A stretch of 64,000 nucleotides of DNA from an uncultured Chitinophaga sp. (lineage in GTDB: Bacteria > Bacteroidota > Bacteroidia > Chitinophagales > Chitinophagaceae), in assembly GCF_946479755.1 (NCBI RefSeq), contig NZ_CAMLHC010000002.1, forward strand, positions 124,001 to 188,000, written 5' to 3'. Made by a program: the position numbers and the translations under genes. The notes below the pieces were generated by a model. It did not search any database and was not told the DNA's origin. It saw only the letters and a program-made list of their open reading frames with translations. Of this stretch, positions 34,998 through 45,194 are shown in pieces (positions within the stretch are counted from its first letter, which is position 1; each line of letters begins with the position of its first letter).

Positions 34998-36611
34998 ATG
35001 AACACAGATATTTCCCGTCAAAAAGATGAATTTGAAACCCTGCTTTGTTTTTCCAGGGCAATAGCTGCGGCCAGGCATCGTTCTGATCTCTGGGAGATAG
35101 TCAATGAACAGCTGCTGGAAAATATCGGCGCCAGCTATTACACGCTTTGCCTGATCAATGAAGATGCGGTCACTCATTCCCCCTTCCTTTACAGCGCGGA
35201 AAAAAAGATAAGAACTATTACCGGCGAAAACCCGGTGATGCATCTGCAACATCCTGTTCATGACGGCATATTTGACAAGGCTATCGACCGGGAGGAGCCG
35301 GTGGTGTTTGATTTGAGAAGCCTCATACGCCAAAAGGATGTTCCTGCATATGTCATTCACTGGTATAATTCCGGGGTGAAGGAGATGATGCTGATCAGGG
35401 TCTGCAACGGAAAAGAGCCTAAAGGCGTGTTGTATCTCTATGCGTTAAAAGCTGGTGTATTTACAAAGCGCCGGTATGGTTTTTTTACCAGCATTGCAGA
35501 CCAGTTGGGAACAGGAGTGTCCAATATCCTCGCCAACGAAAAAGTGGAGTTGCAGTTGGAGGAAATACGGCAGTATAAAATACAACTGGAACAGGAGAAC
35601 CGTTACCTGAAGGAGGAACGGAAAAAAGACCGGCTACCGGCAGACAAGACTGTGGGCCGCTCAGCAGCTATACGCGACGTATATGAACTGGTAGAAAAAG
35701 TGGCGGCTTCCGACGCCACGGTATTAATCCTCGGAGAAACAGGAACGGGAAAGGAACTGATCGCACACCAGATACATGATAGTTCTCCGCGACGCGACAA
35801 GCTCATGATCAAAGTAAATTGTGCGGCCATTCCGGCCAACCTGCTGGAAAGCGAGTTGTTTGGTCATGAGAAAGGCAGTTTCACAGGCGCATTGGATAAG
35901 AGGATTGGTAAGTTTGAACTGGCCGACAACAGCACGCTCTTTCTGGACGAAATAGGCGAGTTGCCGCTGGAAATGCAGGCAAAGTTATTACGGGCGTTGC
36001 AGGAAAAAGAAATTGAAAGGATTGGCGGGAAAGCGGTGATGAAAGTCAACGTGCGTATTGTTGCCGCTACCAACAAGAACCTGGAAGAAGAGATCGTTGC
36101 CGGCCGCTTTCGCAGCGACCTTTATTATCGCTTGTGTGTATTCCCCATTACTTTGCCGCCACTGCGGGAACGCAGGGAAGACATTCCCGCGCTGGTATCT
36201 TTTTTTATCGAAAAGTATGCCGTTGGCAGCGGCAGAAAGATCACAGGCATTGCACCCAAAGCGTTACAGAAATTAAAGGCTTATTCATGGCCGGGCAATA
36301 TCCGGGAGCTGGAGCACCTGATAGAAAGGACCGTATTGCTCACTTCTACCGGCATTATCACGGAGGTTAGTTTGCCGTCTAAAAATACTATGCTATTCTC
36401 CCGACCCGACGCGGAAACGCAGGTGCGGTCACTGGCGGACGTTGAACGGGAACATATTCTCAAAATGGTCAGGTTGTCCAATGGCCGGATATCCGGCGCT
36501 GCCGGCGCCGCCGCTAAGTTGCAGCTGCCGTCTACCACGCTTATCTCCAAAATGCAAAAACTGGGCATCAGGAAAGAACATTTTATTGATAACGGGAAAG
36601 AAACCGGTTAA
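34998..36611 (+). CDS. GAF-domain sigma54-dependent transcriptional activator
   Basis: 537 aa from the ATG at 34998. GAF sensor at about 15-180, linker coiled coil (about 185-215, [18 protein letters not shown]), AAA+ domain with Walker A GETGTGKE (about 247), the sigma54-contacting loop as GSFTGAL (Ser instead of the usual Ala in GAFTGA), Walker [11 protein letters not shown] and arginine-finger region. A Fis-type helix-turn-helix is at the C-terminus. It resembles NorR/FhlA-type activators. Its stop overlaps the end of the convergent ten-gene operon by 4 bp, and it shares a palindrome with that operon's promoter. Confidence 0.9.
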   Translation: MNTDISRQKDEFETLLCFSRAIAAARHRSDLWEIVNEQLLENIGASYYTLCLINEDAVTHSPFLYSAEKKIRTITGENPVMHLQHPVHDGIFDKAIDREEPVVFDLRSLIRQKDVPAYVIHWYNSGVKEMMLIRVCNGKEPKGVLYLYALKAGVFTKRRYGFFTSIADQLGTGVSNILANEKVELQLEEIRQYKIQLEQENRYLKEERKKDRLPADKTVGRSAAIRDVYELVEKVAASDATVLILGETGTGKELIAHQIHDSSPRRDKLMIKVNCAAIPANLLESELFGHEKGSFTGALDKRIGKFELADNSTLFLDEIGELPLEMQAKLLRALQEKEIERIGGKAVMKVNVRIVAATNKNLEEEIVAGRFRSDLYYRLCVFPITLPPLRERREDIPALVSFFIEKYAVGSGRKITGIAPKALQKLKAYSWPGNIRELEHLIERTVLLTSTGIITEVSLPSKNTMLFSRPDAETQVRSLADVEREHILKMVRLSNGRISGAAGAAAKLQLPSTTLISKMQKLGIRKEHFIDNGKETG

Positions 36612-37240
36612 GGCACGCTGACGGTTTTTTCATCGGGCAGGTCCAGCCTGCCGGAAGTAAAAGCCCAGTAGGTCCAGAGTGCGACGCATAATATCAAAGC
36701 ACCGCCGGCCCAGCAAAAGGAAAGCAGGAATGCCGACAAATGCACTGGTAAGCCGTATTGATAGTTTCTCCCGATTTTTCTGACGGCCGCATCGCTGATC
36801 GCTGGCCGTAGCAGATTTCTGTTACGGCTGGCGGTGGACCATAGTAAGTTAAACGCGAGGTTGATCAGCACAAACAGCCCGGTGTACACCGCTACGGCCA
36901 CCGTAGCGGAAGGAGTGCCATAATACTTCGCCAGTAACGCGGTAGGGTAGGAGATACAGGTAGCCAGAAATAATATGAGCCCATTGGCAAACATCAACAC
37001 GCTGTTGCGCCGGTAGATCTGTTTAAACATCTTGTGATGGTTGACCCACATAATGAAGATGCTGAAAAAAGACAGGCTAAAAGCCAGGAATGACGGCCAT
37101 TGCGTCAGCAGGCTGTGCACCAGTGTTTGCGGCTCGTTGTTTTCAGTAGCGGGGATACGCAGGTCCAGTACCAGCAGGGTGATAGCGATCGCAAATACGC
37201 CATCGCTGAAGCCTTCTATTCTTGCCGTTTCTTTTTCCAT
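36608..37240 (-). CDS. TMEM175-family potassium channel
   Basis: 210 aa. The N-terminal [21 protein letters not shown] is the diagnostic TMEM175 (DUF1211) motif containing FSDG in helix 1. About six hydrophobic helices follow, as in one bacterial TMEM175 repeat; four copies would form the tetrameric pore. It mediates K+ leak in characterised bacterial members. Last gene of the ten-gene minus-strand operon, 8 bp after the sigma54 response regulator. Confidence 0.9.
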   Translation of the reverse strand: MEKETARIEGFSDGVFAIAITLLVLDLRIPATENNEPQTLVHSLLTQWPSFLAFSLSFFSIFIMWVNHHKMFKQIYRRNSVLMFANGLILFLATCISYPTALLAKYYGTPSATVAVAVYTGLFVLINLAFNLLWSTASRNRNLLRPAISDAAVRKIGRNYQYGLPVHLSAFLLSFCWAGGALILCVALWTYWAFTSGRLDLPDEKTVSVP

Positions 37241-37248
37241 CTGGCTGA

Positions 37249-38616
37249 TTATTTGTAAGTGGTTTTTATACCCAGTTTTTTCATTTTCGAGTACAGCGTC
37301 TGTGCAGATATGCGGAGGATGCCGGCTGCGCCCATGCTACCGGATACACGGCCGTTGCAGGCTTTCAGCACTTTCAGGATATGGGCTCTCTCCATCTCTT
37401 CCATCGTTTCCAGTTTTTCTTCGGCAGCCGGTACCGGCAGCTGGGAGACAGGGATGTCTATAGTGTTGATTTGTTCTCCCTCCGCCAGGATAAAATGTCG
37501 TTCTATCACATGTTCCAGCTCACGGACATTGCCAGGCCAGTCATGTTGCAGCAGCGTTTGCAGTGCTGCGTCACTGATACCAGTCATTTTTCTGCCGGCA
37601 TTGGTGGAGAACTTTTTTAGAAAATGAAGGGTTAGCGGCGCAATATCTTCTTTGTGTTCGCGCAGGGGGGGTAACGCAATGGGAAATACGTTGAGCCGGT
37701 AGTATAAATCGAGCCGGAATCTTCCTTCGGCCACTTCTTTCTCCAGGTTTCTGTTTGTAGCAGCGATGACGCGAACATCTACCTTGATCAGCGGGCCTCC
37801 GCCGAGTTTTTCTATTTCTTTTTCCTGCAGGGTGCGAAGCAGTTTCACCTGTGCTTCCAATGGCAGCTCTCCGATCTCGTCCAGGAAAAGAGTGCCGCCG
37901 TGCGCCTGTTCAAATTTACCGGCGCGCTTTTGGACGGCGCCCGTAAAAGCTCCCCGCTCATGGCCGAACAGCTCTGATTCCAGCAGGGAAACCGGCAGCG
38001 CCGCGCAGTTGACAGTAACAAAAGGTTTGTTTTTTCTGTGGGAGTTTTTGTGGATAGCCTGCGCAAAGCGTTCTTTGCCGGTACCGCTTTCTCCCAACAG
38101 CAGGACAGATGTGTTGGTGGGGGCAACGATTCCTGCCTGTTCCTGCGCCTTTTTCATGCTGTTGCTACTACCGATAATGTTTGGATCGAAGATGGTCTCC
38201 GCGGCCGATGGCAGTCGTTCCTCTCTTATGATCCCTGTTTCTGCGCCGTAGCGGTAACGGGCGATGTCGAGCATCACAAAAAGGTCCCGTTCCCGGAAGG
38301 GTTTTACCAGGAAGCCATAGGGTTGGGTGGCTTTGGCGGCTTCCAGCGTCTGCTGGTTAGTATTAGCGGAAATATACAGAAAAGGGATACGGAGCTGCTG
38401 AAGTTCTTTCCCCAGCTCGATACCACTGGTCGGTGTTTTGAGAATGATATCCAGCAGTACCCAGTCGGGCTGCTGCTGCGCAATCAATAACCTGGCTTGT
38501 TCTACAGACGCAGCGATTCCGCAGACATCGTAACCGCCTTTGACCAGTATCATTTTCAGGTCGTTGCCCACAATGAATTCATCTTCGACGATCAGTATTT
38601 TTTCTTTGTCGGCCAT
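37249..38616 (-). CDS. NtrC-family sigma54 response regulator
   Basis: 455 aa. Receiver at 5-120 with the phospho-Asp at about 56 (DWVLLDIILKT) and Lys in GFLVKPFRERD. AAA+ sigma54-interaction domain with Walker A GESGTGKERFA, canonical GAFTGAV loop and Walker [11 protein letters not shown]. Fis-type helix-turn-helix at the C-terminus (RVSGSMGAAGILRISAQTLYSKM). It is encoded 11 bp after the histidine kinase, its probable partner, within the ten-gene operon, so it may also control that operon's sigma54 promoter. Confidence 0.93.
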   Translation of the reverse strand: MADKEKILIVEDEFIVGNDLKMILVKGGYDVCGIAASVEQARLLIAQQQPDWVLLDIILKTPTSGIELGKELQQLRIPFLYISANTNQQTLEAAKATQPYGFLVKPFRERDLFVMLDIARYRYGAETGIIREERLPSAAETIFDPNIIGSSNSMKKAQEQAGIVAPTNTSVLLLGESGTGKERFAQAIHKNSHRKNKPFVTVNCAALPVSLLESELFGHERGAFTGAVQKRAGKFEQAHGGTLFLDEIGELPLEAQVKLLRTLQEKEIEKLGGGPLIKVDVRVIAATNRNLEKEVAEGRFRLDLYYRLNVFPIALPPLREHKEDIAPLTLHFLKKFSTNAGRKMTGISDAALQTLLQHDWPGNVRELEHVIERHFILAEGEQINTIDIPVSQLPVPAAEEKLETMEEMERAHILKVLKACNGRVSGSMGAAGILRISAQTLYSKMKKLGIKTTYK

Positions 38617-38627
38617 AGCTCTTTTTT

Positions 38628-40886
38628 TTAGGTTGTCGGTTGGATGGATTTTGCTGAAAAAAGTACCTGTATGGTTACGCCGTTAGCGGTACTGTTGAGA
38701 TGGAAAGATCCTTCCAGCTGTTCTGCCAGTCCTTTCATCAGGCTCATGCCCAGCGAGCCTGATTCCTCCGGTACAAAGGCGTCGCGTAGCCCGACACCGT
38801 CGTCGGCGATAGAAAGCAGGTAATATTGTGCCCCGTTTTTTTTGAATGTTATTTCCACTACGCCGTGCCTGTCGCCGGGAAATGCGTATTTAATGGCGTT
38901 GCTGACTGCCTCGTTCAGGATCAGTCCCAATGGAACGGCCTGTACTACGTCTGCCTGAATGGCTTCGCTGTTAATGCAGAAAGTGATCTTTGAACCGGTA
39001 TCAAAACTTTCCCGCATAAAGCCTGTCAGCTCCCGGATATACCAGTGCATATCGATGGCGCCGAGGTTGTCGGTATGATAGAGCCGCTGATGGATCAGCG
39101 ACATGGCATACATCCGGTGCTGGCTGTTTTTGATGGCTGCAAGGGCATCTGCATTGTCGAGATAGCGGGACTGGGTGTTTAGCAGGCTGATGATAATCTG
39201 GAGATTATTTTTTACCCGGTGGTGTATCTCTTTGAGCAGCCACTCCTTTTCATCCACCAGTTTTTTCAGCAGATCATTCTGTGCATTGATGGCTTCCTGT
39301 TGTTTTTCCAGCCGGAAGGCGTTTCGCTTCTTCAGCCGGTATCTGTTGTACAACAAAGCCAGGATGAGCAGCAGCATGGCGATGCCACCCATGATCACGT
39401 TTCGGAACACTCTTCCTTTCTGCAGGGAAATTTCCTGTAGTTTACTTTTCTGGGTCAGCAGCTCTATGTCTTTATCTTTTCTTTCTGTTTCAAATTGTAA
39501 CCGGAGTACATCGAGCTGTTTACTTTGGTTCGAGCCGGTGACGGCATCTGATAGCTGTTTATAGCGTTGGTAGTGGGTGATGGCCGAAGCCAGGTTGCCT
39601 GTCGCAGAGTCGGCCCGGAAGGCAAGATATTCTCCTTCTGATTGTCGTACAAGCCCGCCGGGGACTTCCTTCATCTCGCGCTGGTACTCCCTGACGTATT
39701 TCTCCGCTTTGCTAAACTGGCCTGTTGCCTGCAAATAGCCGGCAATGGCCAGGCGCACGGCCTGAACAACTCCTTTGTCTTCGTGGTCGTCTTCCGGTAC
39801 CTTTTTCAGGTACTCATAGTGAGGAGCCGCTTTCTGCCAGGCGTTTAATGCCATATAGTCTTTCAGGTAGCTGATGTTTGCCTGTACCATTTGATCGCTC
39901 TCGGTGATAGGGCCGAGTTTCCCGGCGGCGGACAGCGTATCCAGGCTTCTGCTGTATTCTCCGCGGTGGCGGAGCGCATCAGACATGTTTAATAACAGGG
40001 TCCTGGCAGTGCCGGTGTCCCGAAGATATCTTGCGTGTGCAAGCGCTTTGTCAAAATAGTCGAATGCCTGGTCATAATAATGTACGCTGTAATAGTTCAA
40101 TCCAACCCGGTTATAGATCGTTGTCATCAGCGGCCCCTGTTCGTTCATCTTTTCTGCGGTTTCCACCGCCAGTAAGTTGTAGCGAAGCGATTGCACAAAG
40201 TTGTTTGAACCGTGATATGCTTCTCCCAAAATAGAGTACAGGCCCTGTAGCCGTTCATATCCCTCCTTTTTGTAAATGGAAAGGGCTTCCTGCAATACTT
40301 GCTCCGCATCGGTATAGTTGCCGTTTACCTGTAACAGGTCGCCGATAAACTCTTTTAGTTGTGCCGCGGGCAATTCATCCCCGTTTTCCAGGAAGATGTC
40401 CGCCCCCTGGCGATATAACGCAATTTTTCGGGGCAGATCTTTGGCATTGTTGGAGTAAGTGCCTCCCAGTTCAATAACTGCCTGTGCTTTTTCTTTTGCC
40501 ATACCAGCCTGCGTCAACAGTTGCAGTGCCTGTTCGCTGCTTGTTCTGCCCTTTTCTGCCTGGCCGGATTCCCGGAAGGCCTTGGCCCGCAATAGGTTAC
40601 TCAGGCCAAGGCCTCTGAGATAGTTGATTTTCCGGCTACGGCTTTCCATTTCATCAGCCATGCGAAAGCCCATGTTCATGTCTTCTTCCCGGGACTCCGG
40701 CTTGTCGAGGAATGCTTCGCCTACGCGCAGCATCCTGTGAATGGTGGCGGTATCGGCTTTACCATTCCTCAGCAGTTCACCGGCTTTACCGGTGTCTGTA
40801 TCAGCCTGGGCTAATATGGCTGCCGGCGTCAGCAGGTACATCAGCAGCAGTAGTTGCCGCCGGGAATTGATCATACATTGAAACAT
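38628..40886 (-). CDS. TPR-containing sensor histidine kinase (HisKA_2 type)
   Basis: 752 aa; an alternative ATG lies 12 bp downstream. Signal peptide ([16 protein letters not shown]), periplasmic tetratricopeptide repeats at about 40-440, one membrane helix near 480-500 ([18 protein letters not shown]), then a cytoplasmic kinase. The phosphorylated His lies in [20 protein letters not shown] (about residue 553), the HisKA_2 signature. The HATPase has NAIKYAFPG and DDGVGLRD. Signal unknown. It starts 3 bp after the DUF1275 gene and precedes the sigma54 response regulator. Confidence 0.92.
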   Translation of the reverse strand: MFQCMINSRRQLLLLMYLLTPAAILAQADTDTGKAGELLRNGKADTATIHRMLRVGEAFLDKPESREEDMNMGFRMADEMESRSRKINYLRGLGLSNLLRAKAFRESGQAEKGRTSSEQALQLLTQAGMAKEKAQAVIELGGTYSNNAKDLPRKIALYRQGADIFLENGDELPAAQLKEFIGDLLQVNGNYTDAEQVLQEALSIYKKEGYERLQGLYSILGEAYHGSNNFVQSLRYNLLAVETAEKMNEQGPLMTTIYNRVGLNYYSVHYYDQAFDYFDKALAHARYLRDTGTARTLLLNMSDALRHRGEYSRSLDTLSAAGKLGPITESDQMVQANISYLKDYMALNAWQKAAPHYEYLKKVPEDDHEDKGVVQAVRLAIAGYLQATGQFSKAEKYVREYQREMKEVPGGLVRQSEGEYLAFRADSATGNLASAITHYQRYKQLSDAVTGSNQSKQLDVLRLQFETERKDKDIELLTQKSKLQEISLQKGRVFRNVIMGGIAMLLLILALLYNRYRLKKRNAFRLEKQQEAINAQNDLLKKLVDEKEWLLKEIHHRVKNNLQIIISLLNTQSRYLDNADALAAIKNSQHRMYAMSLIHQRLYHTDNLGAIDMHWYIRELTGFMRESFDTGSKITFCINSEAIQADVVQAVPLGLILNEAVSNAIKYAFPGDRHGVVEITFKKNGAQYYLLSIADDGVGLRDAFVPEESGSLGMSLMKGLAEQLEGSFHLNSTANGVTIQVLFSAKSIQPTT

Positions 40887-40889
40887 TGG

Positions 40890-41582
40890 TTATTCTTCTT
40901 TTTGCGCGGACATTTCTCCCTGCAGGTAGCAGATCACGATGGCTACGCCAGGAATAATAATAGCGCTTAGCCCTGCCCACCGGGCAACGAGTGCGCCGAT
41001 GATACAGCCGGCCAGGAATCCGCCGATGGTGACAGCTTGTTTTTTTAGCCCCGATACTGATATCTCGTTGCCGTGCCAGCCATTCCGGATAATGCTGCCC
41101 AGGTCCAGCGCGGCTTGTGTAACATTGCCCGTCATCATAGTGGTAGGGCCATGTGTTTCCCGGGCAAAGAGCTTCCCGAAGGCATTCTGTAAGCCCATTC
41201 CCAGTACAGTGACCATAACGATAAGATAGGTTACCGGTTTTTCTTCCAGAGATGTTAATATCGGCAGGAAAAAAGCAGTGATTCCGCAAGCCGTCAAAAT
41301 TAGGCCTTCTGCCAGTAAAATGCGGTATTTTTTTACTGTTTTTTCTGCCAGCCATCCACCTGCCATGACAGCCACTATAAATACGGGAAAAGTGATTAGC
41401 TTGATCCATGCCGTGGCACTGGTACTACCGGCGGATACCTGTGCTGCGAATACAATGAAGTTGCCGGTAACATGTGCGGAAAAAATGGAATCGCCGGACA
41501 CGAAAGTGGCGGTATCGCAATAGCCTGCCACCCATGCCAGCAGGAAGGTGACCCAGTTAATACTATGTTTTTGTTCTGTCAT
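40890..41582 (-). CDS. DUF1275 (YoaK-family) membrane protein
   Basis: 230 aa with six predicted hydrophobic helices. The family pattern appears in WVAGYCDTATFVSGDSIFSAHVTGNFIVFAAQ, with the FxxHVTGN core, and in a second helix pair (MMTGNVTQAALDLG). DUF1275 proteins are inner-membrane proteins, distantly related to transporters, whose function is unestablished. It lies in the ten-gene operon, 26 bp after Dps and 3 bp before the kinase. Confidence 0.88.
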   Translation of the reverse strand: MTEQKHSINWVTFLLAWVAGYCDTATFVSGDSIFSAHVTGNFIVFAAQVSAGSTSATAWIKLITFPVFIVAVMAGGWLAEKTVKKYRILLAEGLILTACGITAFFLPILTSLEEKPVTYLIVMVTVLGMGLQNAFGKLFARETHGPTTMMTGNVTQAALDLGSIIRNGWHGNEISVSGLKKQAVTIGGFLAGCIIGALVARWAGLSAIIIPGVAIVICYLQGEMSAQKEE

Positions 41583-41608
41583 ACCGGTTATCTGTTTAGA
41601 TGAACAAT

Positions 41609-42082
41609 TTATTCCAGGTGAGCCCGGAGCATCCAGGCCATTTTCTCATGTATTTCCATCAGCCCTGTGATGTAATCACTGGTACCGGCATCATGGAGGA
41701 CGGTTCCATAGTGGTTAATGTTCCCCCGGAGATGAATCAGGATGCTTTCGTGATCGTGCAGCAGGTCTTTGATAAACCCGGTACCGTCGTTTTTCTCCCT
41801 CGTCATTTCTGTGAGATGGGTAAGGGCCAGAAATTCTTTGAGTGTGGCCGGTGGAAAATGACCCAGCGTGCGGATACGTTCTGCCAGACCGTCGATGATT
41901 TCTTCCAATTGCTGGTACTGACTTTCAAAGAAAATATGTTTGCTGTGAAAGTCGGGCCCCGTTACACACCAGTGCGCTTTCCTGGTTTTGGTATACAGTA
42001 AAAATTCATCTGCCATTATTTTGCCCAGCGAATGGGATACCGCGGCCAGATGTTTTTGTTCGATGCCGATATTGGCTTGCAT
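41609..42082 (-). CDS. dps: Dps-family ferritin-like DNA-protection protein
   Basis: 157 aa, standard Dps length. The inter-subunit ferroxidase ligands are visible in KAHWCVTGPDFHSKHIFFES...YQQLEEIIDGLAERI: His at about 37 and 49, Asp and Glu in DGLAERI. Dps forms a 12-mer that oxidises and stores iron with hydrogen peroxide and protects DNA. It is the clearest oxidative-stress gene in the ten-gene operon, between DoxX and DUF1275. Confidence 0.93.
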   Translation of the reverse strand: MQANIGIEQKHLAAVSHSLGKIMADEFLLYTKTRKAHWCVTGPDFHSKHIFFESQYQQLEEIIDGLAERIRTLGHFPPATLKEFLALTHLTEMTREKNDGTGFIKDLLHDHESILIHLRGNINHYGTVLHDAGTSDYITGLMEIHEKMAWMLRAHLE

Positions 42083-42093
42083 GCGTTGATGAT

Positions 42094-42525
42094 TTAGAAA
42101 AGGTGATATAAAAATTGTACGTCTATGGAATAGCTGCCAGGGCCCAGTAGCAGCAGCAACAAAAGGGACAGCGTATACATGTAGGGCACGTCCCGTACTT
42201 CAGGACTATCTTTCCGGTGCACAATAAAATAGCCGATGGCGGTTACGCTGATGGTGGGGAGTATCGCCAGGCGGGTAAACAGTCCCAGTGCCATCAGGAA
42301 AGGCACCACGGTGTCAGCGAATGTAGCTACAAGCCCATTCAGCTTTTCGGGCAGATGCAGCGGATTGGGGACGTGCTCCTTTTGTCCGTTTGGCAAACGG
42401 AATTTTTTCATGCCATGCACACGGAACAGTTCAAAAGCGAGCAATACCCGGAAAGCCAGCAATGCATAGTTATTGACGGCGCTCCCTGCATCCGAGTACA
42501 GGAGATGACGGATGATCTCATTCAT
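42094..42525 (-). CDS. DoxX-family membrane protein
   Basis: 143 aa from the ATG at 42525; an in-frame extension overlaps the amidohydrolase end. Four hydrophobic segments. LLAFRVLLAFELFRVHGMKKF and the central FADTVVPFLMALGLFTRLAILPTI fit the DoxX/DoxD family. Some DoxX proteins take part in redox or thiol-stress complexes in the inner membrane. It starts 10 bp after the amidohydrolase and ends 11 bp before Dps. Confidence 0.82.
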   Translation of the reverse strand: MNEIIRHLLYSDAGSAVNNYALLAFRVLLAFELFRVHGMKKFRLPNGQKEHVPNPLHLPEKLNGLVATFADTVVPFLMALGLFTRLAILPTISVTAIGYFIVHRKDSPEVRDVPYMYTLSLLLLLLLGPGSYSIDVQFLYHLF

Positions 42526-42535
42526 ATAAAACATT

Positions 42536-44416
42536 TTAAAAAGCAAAACAGGAGCATCCGAAAACACCCCAGAAAGCGCTGTAGTTATTGACCGGCAGCG
42601 GATTCAGCCTGGCTATATTGTGATCGTGCCCATGTACGTCGCAGCTTCCGGCGCAACAGTGCACCTGGCTGGTAATGGCCGCCGGATTGTTTTTTACCAG
42701 GCTGCCTTTAGCCGGGGAATAATAACCTCCAAACTGGTTGACCGGCGACCAGTCGGGCAGCACAGGAATAGCAGGGGGTGAGTAGGACGTAAACTCGTCG
42801 CTGCCATATACGATTTTTCCGCCTACGATCGTCAGGATGGATGTTATGTGTTTGATGTCTTCTTCCTGTATGGTAAAATAGTCGGCATCCAGCACTGCCA
42901 GGTCTGCCAGCTGCCCTGTTTTGATACACCCTTTAAGGTGCTGCTCATCAGAGAACCACGCGCTGCCCCGGGTGTATAATTCGAGTGCGGTTTCTCTGCT
43001 TAGCCTGGTGGCGTCGTCATAAAGCTGCAGGCCGCCTGCTGTTTTGCCGGCGGACAACCAGTAGAGGGCTATCCACGGATTATAGCTGCTGACGCGGGTA
43101 GCGTCTGTGCCGGCGCCTACAGGCACGCCTGCCTGCAGCATCCTTTTCACCGGTGGCGTATGCGCAGCAGCTGTCTTGCCGTAGCGATCTGTAAAGTATT
43201 CTCCCTGGAAAGCCATCCGGCTCTGGATGGCGATACCGCCGCCAAGGGCCTTCACCCGGTCGATGTTCCGTTCGTCGATGGTTTCAGCATGGTCAAATAT
43301 CCAGTGTAGCCCGTCGAAGGGAATATCCCTGTTCACTCTTTCGAAAACATCGAGGAAGCGGGTGATACTTTCATTGTAGGTGGCGTGTAACCGGAAGGGC
43401 CAGCGGTTTTCCACGAGGTGACGTACCACTTTCTCCAGTTCGGCTTCCATGGTTTCCGGCAGATCGGGCCGGGGCTGCAGAAAATCTTCAAAGTCGGCGG
43501 CTGAAAACACAAGCATTTCACCTGCGCCATTGTGCCGGTACATATCGTCACCCTGATGGACTTTCACCGTGCTGGTCCAGTTTTTAAAATCTTCCAGTTC
43601 CTGTTTGGGCCTTTGTGTGAAGAGATTGTAGGCAATGCGAACAGTAAGCTGTTGTTTCTGATGAAGTTCGCTGATCACCTGGTAGTCGTCCGGGTAGTTC
43701 TGAAATCCGCCACCGGCGTCAATCACACTGGTAATACCAAACCTGTTCAGCTCTGTCATAAAGTGACGGGTAGAGTTGACCTGATGCTCGTAAGAAAGCC
43801 TGGGCCCTTTTGCCAGTGTGGAATATAATATCATAGCGTTGGGACTGGCAAGGAGCAGCCCTGTGGGTTCTCCTTTGCCGTCCCTTTCTATGATGCCGCC
43901 TGGAGGTGCCGGTGTGTCTTTGGTGAAACCCACAGCCCGCAGGGCCGCACGGTTCAGGAATGCACGATCGTACAGGTGCATGATGAAGACCGGCGTGTCC
44001 GGGGCAATGGTGTTGAGCTCATCCAGTGTCGGCATCCTTTTTTCTGCAAACTGGTGTTCGGTCCATCCGCCTACTACTCTTACCCACTGGGGTGGTGGCG
44101 TGACCGCCACTTGTTTTTTCAGCATAGCCAATGCGTCGGCCAGGGAAGGGACGCCGTCCCATCTCAGTTCGAGATTGTAATTCAGCCCTCCGCGAATGAG
44201 GTGGATGTGGGAGTCGTTGAGCCCGGGGATCACCCGTTTCCCTTTAAGGTCTATTTGTACTGTTCCTGCTGCGCCATATTGCTGAAGGACGATCTGGTCA
44301 TCACCCACGGCCACGAACCGGCCCTCACTGATGGCAACGGCTGTAGCGCGGGGATGAGATGGGTCCACCGTATGTATCTTCCCATTGTACAGAATGAGAT
44401 CTGCTTTTTTATTCAT
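42536..44416 (-). CDS. Amidohydrolase family 3 protein (exoenzyme-regulatory-like)
   Basis: 626 aa. A metal-dependent hydrolase of the amidohydrolase superfamily. The start ADLILYNGKIHTVDPSHPRA is the small beta domain. The HxH metal motif is in VIPGLNDSHIHLIRGG (about residue 71), further His lie in FDHAETIDERN, and the Asp in GAGTDATRVSSYNPW. The C-terminal tail is Cys/His-rich (CCAGSC, HGHDH, GCSCFAF), which may hold an extra metal. No signal peptide. Substrate unknown. Eleven bp after the M17-like gene in the operon. Confidence 0.88.
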   Translation of the reverse strand: MNKKADLILYNGKIHTVDPSHPRATAVAISEGRFVAVGDDQIVLQQYGAAGTVQIDLKGKRVIPGLNDSHIHLIRGGLNYNLELRWDGVPSLADALAMLKKQVAVTPPPQWVRVVGGWTEHQFAEKRMPTLDELNTIAPDTPVFIMHLYDRAFLNRAALRAVGFTKDTPAPPGGIIERDGKGEPTGLLLASPNAMILYSTLAKGPRLSYEHQVNSTRHFMTELNRFGITSVIDAGGGFQNYPDDYQVISELHQKQQLTVRIAYNLFTQRPKQELEDFKNWTSTVKVHQGDDMYRHNGAGEMLVFSAADFEDFLQPRPDLPETMEAELEKVVRHLVENRWPFRLHATYNESITRFLDVFERVNRDIPFDGLHWIFDHAETIDERNIDRVKALGGGIAIQSRMAFQGEYFTDRYGKTAAAHTPPVKRMLQAGVPVGAGTDATRVSSYNPWIALYWLSAGKTAGGLQLYDDATRLSRETALELYTRGSAWFSDEQHLKGCIKTGQLADLAVLDADYFTIQEEDIKHITSILTIVGGKIVYGSDEFTSYSPPAIPVLPDWSPVNQFGGYYSPAKGSLVKNNPAAITSQVHCCAGSCDVHGHDHNIARLNPLPVNNYSAFWGVFGCSCFAF

Positions 44417-44427
44417 GATGGCGGTGT

Positions 44428-45177
44428 TTAGTTGTTAAAAGATGCAATGGCTTCCCTGATACCTTCTCCTGCTATTTCAAAGAATGCCGGCCCGGCCAGC
44501 AACGTGGCCTGTGTCATGGACCTTACAGGGGAAAGGTGTTGCTTTTGCAGGTAGCGTTGTGTGCGCCAGGCGTTGATGATCCCTTTGGTAACATTGGCAG
44601 CTACCAATGCCGTGGGTGCGTCGACGCCTGCATCTTTGATGTCGCTGGCAATGGCAAAGCCGGATACGCCGAGCCGGCTCGCTTCACGAAGGGCCACAGC
44701 ACCAACACTGATCATCATGTCTGCATTAAATTGATGACGGTCACCCAGACCGATCAGCAATAACCTGGGCGCTTTTATGGCGCCTTTGGGCGGGGTGATC
44801 AATAGTGTTTCGAGGTAATGCCCTTCGAACTTTCCACTTTTTCTTAATTCAGTGATCCGGCCCCTGAGGGCTTCGTCGAGATGTACCATTCCGTTAAGAG
44901 CGGCTGGCAGCGCCGGAGGCTGGAAAATGTCACCTTCGGTATATTCAAATACGCAGGCTACCTGTAACGGCGCTGCGACAGCGGAAGGGCCTTGCACTAA
45001 CCCAATAATGGATATGCCCTCTGCTTTGCCCCATACTTTTGAAGTGCCTATGGGCGTAATTTTAGCAGGACTGTCGGTCTGCTGGCCTGATAATGTAACG
45101 GAATACAACAAAAGGATGGAAGCGCTCATACAAAGAACGAATGCCCGCTGACATCGGCTGGTGAATATTTTATTCAT
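44428..45177 (-). CDS. Secreted protein with only the M17 aminopeptidase N-terminal domain
   Basis: 249 aa. Signal peptide about 1-33. The remainder matches the N-terminal, non-catalytic domain of leucyl aminopeptidase (M17), e.g. LLLIGLGDRHQFNADMMISVGAVALREASRLG. The catalytic domain with the dizinc motif (NTDAEGR) is absent: the protein simply ends at IREAIASFNN and the next gene begins 11 bp later, so this looks like a stable single-domain protein rather than a broken gene. Function unknown; the N-domain of full-length enzymes mediates hexamer contacts and, in PepA, DNA binding. Confidence 0.75.
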   Translation of the reverse strand: MNKIFTSRCQRAFVLCMSASILLLYSVTLSGQQTDSPAKITPIGTSKVWGKAEGISIIGLVQGPSAVAAPLQVACVFEYTEGDIFQPPALPAALNGMVHLDEALRGRITELRKSGKFEGHYLETLLITPPKGAIKAPRLLLIGLGDRHQFNADMMISVGAVALREASRLGVSGFAIASDIKDAGVDAPTALVAANVTKGIINAWRTQRYLQKQHLSPVRSMTQATLLAGPAFFEIAGEGIREAIASFNN

Positions 45178-45194
45178 GGTGTATTGTTTTTATG

